Assembly (NCBI RefSeq): GCF_024298865.1
Contig: NZ_CP101161.1
Location: forward strand, 3,059,227 to 3,123,226
DNA: 64,000 nucleotides
Reading direction: 5' to 3'
From: Halorarius halobius
GTDB taxonomy: Archaea; Halobacteriota; Halobacteria; Halobacteriales; Haloarculaceae
Below, one piece after another: positions 44,474-52,396 of this stretch (the first letter of the stretch is position 1; the number at the start of each line of letters is the position of its first letter). Both the position numbers and the translations under genes were made by a program. Below the pieces are notes generated by a model. That model was not told the DNA's origin, made no database searches, and was given only the letters and a program-made list of their open reading frames with translations.

Positions 44474-44497
44474 GAGTATTTGTATGGATTAATACTC
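44474..44497. repeat. 7-bp inverted repeat upstream of the oxidoreductase operon
   Basis: Perfect arms gagtatt (44474-44480) and aatactc (44491-44497) have a 10-bp spacer. They lie about 70-92 bp before the alpha subunit start, a plausible activator or repressor site for the operon. Confidence 0.45.
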
Positions 44498-44565
44498 CTT
44501 CATCATGATTATTCTATGCTATTGACTCACAAACCCTTTTGCCCGCCGGAACCGACCGTCCGGTA

Positions 44566-46491
44566 ATGGCGTCGTCCGACGCCGGTGCTACCATGACACA
44601 GGACGAACTCATCTGGCGCGTCGCCGGCGGTTCCGGTGACGGAATCGACTCGACGAGCCAGAACTTCACGAAGGCGCTCATGCGGTCCGGGTTGCACGTG
44701 TTCACCCACCGCCACTACCCGTCTCGCATCCGCGGTGGCCACACCTACGTCGAGGTCCGGGCCCGCGACGAACCGGTCAAGTCGCGGGGCGACGGCTACA
44801 ATTTCCTGCTCGCGCTGGGCGACTCGTTCGCCCGGAACCCCCAGGAGGAAGCCTACTACGGCAACGAGGAGGTGAAACCGCTCACGGAGAACCTCGACGA
44901 CCTCCGCGAGGGCGGCATCATCGTCTACGACACCGGCCTCCTGGAGGAGGAGGACCTCCCCGAGGACTTCGATGAGCGCGCCGAGGCCAACGACTGGCAC
45001 GTCTACCCCATCGACCTGCGGAGCATCGCCAAGGAGCACGGCCGCGAGGTGATGCGCAACACCGCGGGTGTCGGGGCGAGCGCCGCCCTGCTCGACATGG
45101 ACCTCTCGTACTTCGAGGAGTTGATGGAAGAGCGGATGCCCGAGGACGTGTTCGAGGCGAACCTCGCGGTGCTGGAGGACGCCTACGAGCAAGTCGAGGG
45201 ACAGAGCACCGACCACGATATCACCGTTCCGGAGGGCGACCACGACACCGAGCAGGCGCTTCTCTCGGGGTCGAACGCCATCGCGTTCGGCGCGCTCGAC
45301 GAGGGCTGTCGGTTCATCGCGGGCTACCCGATGACTCCGTGGACGGAGGTGTTCACGCTGATGACCCAGTATCTCCCCGAGTTCGGCGGCGTCGCCGAAC
45401 AGGTGGAGGACGAAATCGCCGCCGCCTCGCTCGCGCTCGGCGCCTCACACGCCGGCGCGAAGGCGATGTCCGGCTCCTCGGGCGGCGGCTTCGCGCTGAT
45501 GAGCGAACCGCTCGGCCTCGCGGAGATTACGGAAACGCCCATCGTCCTCGTGGAGGCGACCCGGGCGGGCCCCTCGACGGGGATGCCGACGAAGCCGGAG
45601 CAGGGTGACCTCGAGCACGTCCTCTACACGAGTCAGGGCGACTCCTGCCGCGTCGTATTCGCGCCCGCCACGGTGACAGAGGCGTACGAGCAGACCCGGA
45701 CGGCGTTCGAACTCGCGTACGACTACCAGCTCCCGGCCATCGTGATGTACGACCAGAAGCTGTCGGGCGAACTCCGCAACGTCGACGCCGACTTCTTCGA
45801 CCGCGAACCGACGGCCGGGCTCGGGTCGACGCTGACGGAAGAGGAGCTGACGGAGGCGGCCCACCACGCCTCCGGCAAGTTCCAGCGGTTCCAGCACGAC
45901 GCCGAGAACGGCGTGTCGCCCCGCTCGCTCCCCGGCCAGAAGGGCGGCCGGTTCCTCGCGTCGGGCAACGAACACACGCCGGAGGGCCACATCTCCGAGG
46001 ACCCCGACAACCGGGTCGCCCAGATGAACCGTCGACTCCGGAAACTCGACGACATCCAGGAGAAACTGAACGACCGCGAGCAGACCCACCAGACGCTGTA
46101 CGACCCCGGCGAGGAGGACGCCACCTACGGCATCCTCACGTACGGGAGCCAGCAGGGCACCGTCGAGGAGGCCGTCGACCGACTCGTCGCGGACGGTCAC
46201 AGCGTGAAGGCGCTCGGCGTCTCGCAGTTGATGCCGTTCCCGGAGGCGGAGGTGACGGCGTTCCTCGAGTCGGTCGACGAGTGTCTCGTCGTCGAGATGA
46301 ACGCGACCGCACAGTTCCGCGGACTCGTCCAGCGCGAACTCGGGCAGTACGGCCCGAAGCTGGCGAGTCTGCTGAAGTACAACGGCAACCCGTTCGAACC
46401 CGCCGAAATCGTCGACGGCTTCGAGTCGGCTATCGACGGCCAGGAGTTCGAACACACGACCGCCACGCTCCAGAAGGCGGCAGGTGATTGA
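44566..46491 (+). CDS. porA: 2-oxoacid:ferredoxin oxidoreductase, alpha (fused gamma-alpha) subunit
   Basis: A 641-residue subunit combining the gamma domain (about 10-200; WRVAGGSGDGIDS) with the alpha/transketolase pyrimidine domain (SGSNAIAFGALDEGCRFIAGYPMTPWTEV) and a domain II region at the C-terminus. With the beta subunit it converts pyruvate or 2-oxoglutarate plus CoA to the acyl-CoA and CO2, reducing ferredoxin. The length fits haloarchaeal PorA (about 630) better than KorA (about 590), but substrate specificity is inferred. ATG 44566 is used; ATG 44593 is an alternative that homologues may share. Confidence 0.9.
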   Translation: MASSDAGATMTQDELIWRVAGGSGDGIDSTSQNFTKALMRSGLHVFTHRHYPSRIRGGHTYVEVRARDEPVKSRGDGYNFLLALGDSFARNPQEEAYYGNEEVKPLTENLDDLREGGIIVYDTGLLEEEDLPEDFDERAEANDWHVYPIDLRSIAKEHGREVMRNTAGVGASAALLDMDLSYFEELMEERMPEDVFEANLAVLEDAYEQVEGQSTDHDITVPEGDHDTEQALLSGSNAIAFGALDEGCRFIAGYPMTPWTEVFTLMTQYLPEFGGVAEQVEDEIAAASLALGASHAGAKAMSGSSGGGFALMSEPLGLAEITETPIVLVEATRAGPSTGMPTKPEQGDLEHVLYTSQGDSCRVVFAPATVTEAYEQTRTAFELAYDYQLPAIVMYDQKLSGELRNVDADFFDREPTAGLGSTLTEEELTEAAHHASGKFQRFQHDAENGVSPRSLPGQKGGRFLASGNEHTPEGHISEDPDNRVAQMNRRLRKLDDIQEKLNDREQTHQTLYDPGEEDATYGILTYGSQQGTVEEAVDRLVADGHSVKALGVSQLMPFPEAEVTAFLESVDECLVVEMNATAQFRGLVQRELGQYGPKLASLLKYNGNPFEPAEIVDGFESAIDGQEFEHTTATLQKAAGD

Positions 46492-46493
46492 CC

Positions 46494-47429
46494 ATGAGTG
46501 CATTCTCAGCCATCGGTGAGGACCGCGAGATAGACCAGAACGAGTTCACCCCCGAAATCGAACCGCAGGCGACGTGGTGTCCGGGCTGTGGCGACTTCGG
46601 CGTGCTGAAGGCGCTGAAGGGCGCCGCCGCCGAACTCGGCTTGAACCCCGAGGAGATACTGCTGGTGACGGGCATCGGCTGTTCAGGGAAGCTGTCGTCG
46701 TACTTCGAGTCGTACGGCTTCCACTCCATCCACGGCCGGTCGCTCCCGGTCGCCCGGGCCGCCAAACTCGCCAACCCCGAACTGACGGTCATCGCGGCGG
46801 GCGGCGACGGCGACGGCTACGGCATCGGCGGCAACCACTTCATGCACACGGCCCGGGAGAACCACGACATGACCTACATCGTGTTCAACAACGAGATATT
46901 CGGGCTGACGAAAGGCCAGACCTCCCCGACGAGCCCGAAGGGCCACAAGTCGAAGACCCAGCCGGAGGGCTCCGCGAAGGACCCCATCCGCCCGATGTCG
47001 ATGGCCCACTCCGCGGGCGCCTCGTACATCGCCCGCACCGCGGCGGTCAACCCGAACCAGGCCAAGGAGATTCTCGTCGAGGCTATCCAGCACGACGGGT
47101 TCTCGCACGTCGACTTCCTCACCCAGTGTCCGACCTGGAACAAGGACGCCAAGCAGTACGTCCCCTACATCGACATCCAGCAGAACGACGAGTACGAGTT
47201 CGACGTGACGGACCGACGCGAGGCCCACGAGGCGATGTACGAGACCGAGTCGGCGCTGTACGAGGGGAAGGTGCTGACGGGTCGCTACTACCGCGACGAC
47301 GAGCGCCGCTCGTACCACGAGGAGAAGAAGGCCACCGGCGCCGCGCCGGACCAGCCCATCGCCGAGCAGTACTTCGACAAGGAGCGCGAACCCCGCCGCT
47401 CGTACGAACTGCTCGACGCCCACAAGTAG
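46494..47429 (+). CDS. porB: 2-oxoacid:ferredoxin oxidoreductase, beta (TPP-binding) subunit
   Basis: A 311-residue TPP-binding subunit. WCPGCGDFGVLKAL (about 28-41) and the TPP-Mg motif GDGDGYGIGGNHFMHTARENHD (GDG...N) are present, with NNEIFGLTKGQ for TPP binding. It decarboxylates the 2-oxoacid. It follows the alpha gene by 2 bp (TGACC-ATG), so subunits are made in step. The length (about 310) fits PorB rather than the shorter KorB. The four-Cys ferredoxin (delta) subunit of other archaea is absent, normal for halobacterial enzymes. Confidence 0.92.
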   Translation: MSAFSAIGEDREIDQNEFTPEIEPQATWCPGCGDFGVLKALKGAAAELGLNPEEILLVTGIGCSGKLSSYFESYGFHSIHGRSLPVARAAKLANPELTVIAAGGDGDGYGIGGNHFMHTARENHDMTYIVFNNEIFGLTKGQTSPTSPKGHKSKTQPEGSAKDPIRPMSMAHSAGASYIARTAAVNPNQAKEILVEAIQHDGFSHVDFLTQCPTWNKDAKQYVPYIDIQQNDEYEFDVTDRREAHEAMYETESALYEGKVLTGRYYRDDERRSYHEEKKATGAAPDQPIAEQYFDKEREPRRSYELLDAHK

Positions 47430-47430
47430 C

Positions 47431-48087
47431 CTACTCCGTCGCTTTCCCCGTGACGGCGACGACGTTCGTCCCGAGCGCGTACTCGTCGAGCAGTTCGACG
47501 GCGCCGAACACCTCTGCCAGCACGTCCAGCGCCCGTTCCTCCTCGTTCCAGTTGCCGAACAGCCGGAAGAACCGGCGGACCAGGGGGTTCAGCACGCGCG
47601 CCGGGCCCCGAGGTACGGGCCGGAGTTCGTAGACGGCGAACCTGGCGCCCGGCCGGAGCGCGTCGTGGACGCCGCGGACGGCCGCCGCGATGTCGGGCAT
47701 CGCCACGAGCGCCGTCGTCGCCACGGCCGCGTCGAACCGCTCGGTCCGGAGCGGCGGGTGCGTGGCGTCGGCCTGCACCACCTCGACGTTCGTCCAGCCC
47801 CGCTCCCGGACCCGCTCGCGGGCCCGCTCGACCATCCCGTCGCTCAAATCGAGGCCGACGACGTGGCCGTCGGGACCGACCGACTCGCGGAGCATCTCGA
47901 AGTTCACGCCCGGGCCACAGCCGATGTCGAGGACTACATCGCCGCGCTCGATGGCCGCCGCCTCGACCGTCTCCCGTCGGATGCCGGCGGAGTCGCGTTC
48001 CACCAGCCCCCACCGACTGCTCCAGAAGTTCCAGCGGCGACGACTGCGCGCCCGCTCCGCCCGTCCGTCCCCGTCGTGCGGTTGCAT
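47431..48087 (-). CDS. class I SAM-dependent methyltransferase
   Basis: A 218-residue methyltransferase. SAM motif I is VLDIGCGPGVNFEML (about 52-66), the acidic residue in LDLSDGM, and the motif post-I/IV region VVQADATHPPLRTERFDAAV. The C-terminal RPVPRGPARVLNPLVRRFFRLFGNW is reminiscent of phospholipid methyltransferase-like proteins (ubiE/PMT class). The N-terminus is basic with RRRWNFWSSRW. Met 48087 is chosen; Met 48114 also possible. It converges on the beta subunit gene with 1 bp between. Confidence 0.88.
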   Translation of the reverse strand: MQPHDGDGRAERARSRRRWNFWSSRWGLVERDSAGIRRETVEAAAIERGDVVLDIGCGPGVNFEMLRESVGPDGHVVGLDLSDGMVERARERVRERGWTNVEVVQADATHPPLRTERFDAAVATTALVAMPDIAAAVRGVHDALRPGARFAVYELRPVPRGPARVLNPLVRRFFRLFGNWNEEERALDVLAEVFGAVELLDEYALGTNVVAVTGKATE

Positions 48088-48217
48088 GTCCCCCTCGAGA
48101 CTCCCCCGGGCCAAGAGTGGTCCCCCCGAAACTGGCGTCGTCCACTACTCGCGTGAACTGTCGAACCCTGTTTATCGATTCGGAAGGTATTTTTTCTATG
48201 ACGCCAAATCCCGATGC

Positions 48218-48646
48218 ATGAGCGTCGACTCGACGGAACAGCGCATCCTCGATGTGCTGGAGGAGGACGCACAAGCCTCCTACGCGGAGATTGCCGACAG
48301 GGCGGGGGTTTCGAAGCCGACGGTCCGCAAGTACATCGACAAACTGGAGTCGGAGGGGGTCATCGTCGGCTACTCCGCCGACATCGACCCGAAGAAGCTC
48401 GCGTCGCGGTCCATCGCGCTCGTCGGACTCGAAGTTGCCAGCGAGCGGTACGTCGAAGCCACACGCGAGCTGAAACAGCTCGAGTTCGTCGAGTCGCTGT
48501 ACGCCTCCTCCGGCGACCACACCCTGATGGCGGAGGTACGGGCCGCGGACGGCGACGCCGTGGGTCGGATCATCGCCGAGGACATCCTCGCCGTCGACGG
48601 CGTCGAGGAGGCGCATCCGTCGTTCCTGCAGGAGCGGCTGAAATAA
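48218..48646 (+). CDS. Lrp/AsnC family transcriptional regulator
   Basis: A 142-residue regulator. The N-terminal winged HTH runs about residues 5-55 (QRILDVLEEDAQASYAEIADRAGVSKPTVRKYI), then a linker and the C-terminal RAM-type effector domain (about 68-138). It probably forms dimers or octamers responding to amino acids or other small ligands. Start at 48218; an AT-rich stretch with tatttttt (48189-48196) about 25 bp upstream could be its TATA region. Targets are not readable. Confidence 0.9.
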   Translation: MSVDSTEQRILDVLEEDAQASYAEIADRAGVSKPTVRKYIDKLESEGVIVGYSADIDPKKLASRSIALVGLEVASERYVEATRELKQLEFVESLYASSGDHTLMAEVRAADGDAVGRIIAEDILAVDGVEEAHPSFLQERLK

Positions 48647-48746
48647 CCCCGTTTTACACCTCGCTCGTCGCTCGCGGTTGCTTTGGCGCGTGTGGGCGAC
48701 GGCCGCAACCGCGAGCGTTTTCCCACCCACGCCCCTATCCACTGAC

Positions 48747-49283
48747 ATGCCGACCTACCACCGCGAGACGTGGGTGGACGCGCCGCTCGAAGACGTCTGG
48801 GCGTTCCACTCCCGCATCGAGGGGCTGACATCGGTGACGCCCGAGTTCATGAACCTCCGGGTCGAGCGCGTCGTCGGCCCCGACGGCGAGGAGGACCCCG
48901 GGATTCTGGCGGCGGGAACCCGCATCGAGATGAGCATGCGACCGTTCGACGTGGGGCCGCGACAGACGTGGACCTCCGTCATCACCGAGCGCGAGGAGAG
49001 CGACGAGAAGGCCCACTTCGTCGACGTGATGGAGGATGGCCCGTTCCCCCACTGGGAGCACACTCATCGGTTCTACTCGGGTGACGACGCGGACACGGGC
49101 GAGACTCTGGTGTCGGACCGCGTGGAGTTCGAACTCCCGTTCGGCGCGCTGGGCGAGCAGGCCGCGCAGTTCGCCGACCTCGGGTTCGAACCGATGTTCC
49201 GCTCCCGGCACCGTCGCACCAAGCAACTGCTGGAGCGCGAGCAGATACCCGCCTGGGTCCACGGCGACGAGACCGAGGAGTAG
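48747..49283 (+). CDS. SRPBCC (START-like) superfamily protein
   Basis: A 178-residue protein of the SRPBCC/polyketide-cyclase-like fold. Begins MPTYHRETWVDAPLEDVWAFHS, typical of CoxG/START-like ligand-binding proteins. A central curved beta-sheet region and a long C-terminal helix (PMFRSRHRRTKQLLERE) follow. It probably binds a hydrophobic small molecule; no enzymatic residues are identifiable. Confidence 0.88.
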   Translation: MPTYHRETWVDAPLEDVWAFHSRIEGLTSVTPEFMNLRVERVVGPDGEEDPGILAAGTRIEMSMRPFDVGPRQTWTSVITEREESDEKAHFVDVMEDGPFPHWEHTHRFYSGDDADTGETLVSDRVEFELPFGALGEQAAQFADLGFEPMFRSRHRRTKQLLEREQIPAWVHGDETEE

Positions 49284-49350
49284 TCGCGCGTCCACTCGCT
49301 CCGGGAGCGGGCCGCACAGTTAACTCCGCGCCGCCCGAACGACCGACCCC

Positions 49351-49905
49351 ATGTACGACGTAATCGTCGTCGGCGGTGGCGCCGCCGGACTGAGCGCGGC
49401 GCTTTTCACCGCGAAGAACGGCCTCGACACGGCGGTGTTCGACACCGACGACACGTGGCTCCACAAGGCACACCTGTTCAACTACCTCGGCATCGAGTCG
49501 ATGGACGGCGACGAGTTCCTCGAGACCGGCCGCGGACAGGTCGACGGGTTCGGTGCCGACCGCCACCAGGGCGAGGAGGTGACCGACGTGGCGGCGACCG
49601 ACGACGGGTTCCACGTCACCACCGAGGACGACCAGTACGAGGCGACCTACGTCGTGCTCGCCACGGGGACCGACCGGAGCCTCGCGGAGGGGCTCGACTG
49701 CGCGTTCGACGGCGACGTCGTCGACGTGGACGTGACCATGGAGACCTCGGTCGCCGACGCGTACGCGACGGGCGCGATGGTCCGCGAGGAGGAGTGGCAG
49801 GCCGTCATCTCGGCGGGTGACGGCGCCGCCGCGGCGTTGAACGTCCTTACGAAGGAGAAGGGCGAACATTTCCACGATTTCGACACGCCCGCCGACGCCG
49901 AGTAA
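49351..49905 (+). CDS. single-domain FAD-binding oxidoreductase (thioredoxin reductase-like)
   Basis: A 184-residue protein with only one Rossmann-like FAD domain. GGGAAGLSAALFTAKNG (8-24) is the dinucleotide motif, VVLATGTDRSL the second FAD contact, and AYATGAMVREEEWQAVISAGDGAAAALNVL the C-terminal FAD tail of thioredoxin reductases. The NADPH domain and the redox CxxC are missing, so it cannot act as a normal thioredoxin reductase; it may be a minimal flavoprotein partner of another enzyme. Such short members exist in haloarchaea. Confidence 0.86.
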   Translation: MYDVIVVGGGAAGLSAALFTAKNGLDTAVFDTDDTWLHKAHLFNYLGIESMDGDEFLETGRGQVDGFGADRHQGEEVTDVAATDDGFHVTTEDDQYEATYVVLATGTDRSLAEGLDCAFDGDVVDVDVTMETSVADAYATGAMVREEEWQAVISAGDGAAAALNVLTKEKGEHFHDFDTPADAE

Positions 49906-49961
49906 GCGGGGACCGCGGCCGGGACCGACAGCGGTTTCTCGCCCCGGCGAGAGCCTCGGAT

Positions 49962-50846
49962 GTGTCGCTGTTGGACCGCCTCGCCGACCGGACGCCCCCG
50001 ATGGCCGCCCTGGCGGTCGCCGTCGCGGCCGTCTCGACGAGCGCCATCCTCATCCGCCTCTCGGACGCGCCGAAGGGGCCGATGGCGTTCTGGCGGGTGA
50101 CGTTCACCATCCTGCTGTTGTCGCCGCTGGCTGTCCGACGGCGCACGTCGCTCGCGCGGCTGGGCCGTCGTGACGCGCTGTCGGCGGTGCTTGCCGGCGT
50201 CGCGCTCGCCGCGCACTTCGTGACGTGGTTCGAGTCGGTCGACCGGACGACGGTGGCCGCGAGCGTGACGCTCGTCACCACTCAGCCGGCGTTCGTCGCC
50301 GTCGGCGCGGCGCTGTTGCTCGACGAACCGCTGAACCGGCGGACGATGGCCGGCATCGGCGTCGCGCTCGGCGGCGCGGCGCTGATGTCCGTCGGCGCCG
50401 AGCAGGGCGCCGCCCCCGCGCCGCTGGTCGGCAACTTGCTCGCGCTGGCGGGCGCGGTGTTGGCGGGTGCGTACGTGCTCGCCGGGCGGTCGGTCCGCCA
50501 GCGGGTCGCGCTCCTCCCGTACGTCACCGTCGTCTACTCGGTGTGTGCGGCCGCACTCCTGGCGTACGTGCTGGCGCTCGGCGACCCGGTGGTCCACTAC
50601 CCGCCCCACGAGTGGTTGCTGTTCCTCGGGATGGCGCTCGGCCCGGGCGTGATGGGCCACACGGTCATCAACTGGGCGCTCGAACACGTCGAGAGCGCCG
50701 TCGTCAGCGTCTCGCTCGTGGGCGAACCCGTCGGCAGTACCCTGCTCGCGCTGGTGATACTGGGGGAGGTGCCCGCCGCCATCACGATACTCGGCGGTGC
50801 GGTCGTGCTGTCGGGCATCTACGTCACCTCCTCCGCACGGCGGTGA
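49962..50846 (+). CDS. EamA/DMT-family transporter
   Basis: A 294-residue ten-segment drug/metabolite transporter with two EamA repeats (about 15-142 and 157-290). ILIRLSDAPKGPMAFWRV and FVTWFESVDRTTVAASVTLV lie in the first half, GHTVINWALEHVESAVVSVSLVGEPVGS in the second, as in EamA permeases. It exports or exchanges small metabolites or amino acids; specificity is unknown. GTG start; its 3' end overlaps the convergent DUF123 gene by 28 bp. Confidence 0.92.
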   Translation: MSLLDRLADRTPPMAALAVAVAAVSTSAILIRLSDAPKGPMAFWRVTFTILLLSPLAVRRRTSLARLGRRDALSAVLAGVALAAHFVTWFESVDRTTVAASVTLVTTQPAFVAVGAALLLDEPLNRRTMAGIGVALGGAALMSVGAEQGAAPAPLVGNLLALAGAVLAGAYVLAGRSVRQRVALLPYVTVVYSVCAAALLAYVLALGDPVVHYPPHEWLLFLGMALGPGVMGHTVINWALEHVESAVVSVSLVGEPVGSTLLALVILGEVPAAITILGGAVVLSGIYVTSSARR

Positions 50847-51235
50847 GCGTCGGTCACGGCCGCCTCAAGCGCCGCGCGGTCGGGGGCGTACGCGAGGTGG
50901 CTCCGGCAGTCGCAGTCTGAAGCGCCGAACCCCTCGACGGGACCCTCTGGAAGTGCCCGGGCGACCTCACACTCGGCGTCGACGGGCGTCCGTACGTCGT
51001 CGGCGAGTCGCATCGCGCCGTGGCAAAGCAGGTAGTCGACGTGCCAGTGGCGCGTGTCGCCGTCGCCGGCCGCGAGATCGCGGTGACGCTCGACCCGCGA
51101 GAAGCCGCCCGACCCGAGCGCGCTCCCGGTGTAGGCGTACCAGCCCGCGGGCAACGCGTGGCGTCCGAGCGCGCCCACCTCCAGCGTGACGGGACGGTCG
51201 AGTTCGACGAGCAACGTGTAGATGCCGCCGTTCAC
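50819..51235 (-). CDS. DUF123 (GIY-YIG-like) protein
   Basis: A 138-residue protein of the DUF123 family, related to GIY-YIG nucleases. GGIYTLLVELDRP and AGWYAYTGSALGSGGFSRVERH (Y-Y-G-S pattern) lead, RHWHVDYLL follows, and the C-terminal FGASDCDCRSHLAY gives the Cys/His set. In other archaea this domain can be fused to endonuclease III, suggesting DNA repair. GTG 51235 puts the GGIYTLL strand at the N-terminus; a longer start at 51319 is open but less likely. It overlaps the EamA gene tail to tail by 28 bp. Confidence 0.82.
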   Translation of the reverse strand: MNGGIYTLLVELDRPVTLEVGALGRHALPAGWYAYTGSALGSGGFSRVERHRDLAAGDGDTRHWHVDYLLCHGAMRLADDVRTPVDAECEVARALPEGPVEGFGASDCDCRSHLAYAPDRAALEAAVTDAHRRAEEVT

Positions 51236-51327
51236 GCCCGTCCGTTCGGGCCACCGAGCAAAGTGATGTCGGACAGGCCAGCCTGCCGCTCCGGAATCTT
51301 GAGGGTGACCCGACGACACCCACCGAT

Positions 51328-52197
51328 ATGACCGACGAGCCCTCCGGGACCGAGACGCCGCCGCTCGACGTGGCGGCGTTCTACGACGAGTACGGCGAAC
51401 GCGAGTGGGAGCGGCTGGACCGCGACTTCCACCACCGGCTGGAGTGGGAGGCCACCGTCGAGTATCTCGACCGACATCTGCCCGACGAAGGGCGGGTTCT
51501 CGACGTGGGCGGCGGCGCGGGCCGATACGCCGTCTGGCTGGCCGAGCGCGGCCACGACGTCCGACTGGTCGACGTGAGCCAGCGACAGGTGGAACTCGCC
51601 CGCGAGAAGGCCGCCGACCACGGTGTCGACGACCGGGTGACCGCCGAGGTGGGCGACGTCCGCGACCTCGCGGCCGACGACGACGCGGTCGACGCGGCGC
51701 TGTGTCTCGGCGGCGCGCTCTCGCACGTCCTCGACGCCGACGAACGGCGGGCGAGCGTCGCGGAACTCCGCCGGGTCACGCGACCCGGCGGCCCCGTATT
51801 CGTCTCGGTGATGGGGCTGATGGCCAGTGTCACGCGGATGATGCGCCACGCCGGCACGCTCCCACCGGAACACGACGAGACGGAACTGCTCCCCGACCTC
51901 GTCCGCTCGGGCGACTACGACGCCGATCTGCTGGAGCGACACGACCGCGAGCCAACCGTCCAGCAGATGCATCTGTTCCGCGCCGACGAGTTCGAGCGTC
52001 TGCTGGCCGACGCGGGTCTCGACGTGGCGACGCTCGCGGCACTCGAAGGGCCGTTCTCCCAGCGCCGCGAGGACCTGGACGCGCTGTCGGCGGCGGACCG
52101 CGAGGCCATCCGCGAGGCGCTCGCGCAGGTCCGCGAGGACCGACACGTCGTCGACCACTCCGCGCACATGCTCGCGGTCTGCTGGACACCGAAGTAA
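51328..52197 (+). CDS. class I SAM-dependent methyltransferase
   Basis: A 289-residue methyltransferase. N-terminal helices (FYDEYGEREWERLDRDFHH) precede SAM motif I VLDVGGGAGRYAVWLA (about 58-73), motif II LVDVSQRQV and motif IV LCLGGALSHVLD. A helical insertion (about 165-205) and a C-terminal cap follow. It resembles small-molecule/ubiquinone-type methyltransferases; the substrate is unknown. Confidence 0.9.
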   Translation: MTDEPSGTETPPLDVAAFYDEYGEREWERLDRDFHHRLEWEATVEYLDRHLPDEGRVLDVGGGAGRYAVWLAERGHDVRLVDVSQRQVELAREKAADHGVDDRVTAEVGDVRDLAADDDAVDAALCLGGALSHVLDADERRASVAELRRVTRPGGPVFVSVMGLMASVTRMMRHAGTLPPEHDETELLPDLVRSGDYDADLLERHDREPTVQQMHLFRADEFERLLADAGLDVATLAALEGPFSQRREDLDALSAADREAIREALAQVREDRHVVDHSAHMLAVCWTPK

Positions 52198-52346
52198 GCC
52201 CCGAAAACTCCGAGATAGGCCCGCCCCACCGGACAGTAAGCCCGGCGGCGGCCGGGCAGGTCGCGCCGGTAAGCCCGTCACTGGTGGGGAGCCCACGGCC
52301 GGAAAGGGGAGGGACGGGGGATAGCGTTCCTATACGTTTCTGGAAG

Positions 52347-52371
52347 GTCTCGGCGGTTTATCCTCCGAGAC
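52347..52371. repeat. 7-bp inverted repeat around a TATA-like core (operator candidate)
   Basis: Arms gtctcgg (52347-52353) and ccgagac (52365-52371) flank cggtttatcct. The loop holds a tttatc element about 35 bp before the halocyanin-CHRD start. A protein bound to the arms would cover the promoter. Confidence 0.45.
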
Positions 52372-52396
52372 GTGGACCCGTCGAGGGGTGTTACAG

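Noticed and set aside
52198..52396. tRNA or H/ACA RNA in the gap before the halocyanin-CHRD gene
   Set aside because: There are GC hairpins such as cccgg/ccggg near 52243-52257 but no tRNA or ACA-box pattern; more likely a terminator and promoter.
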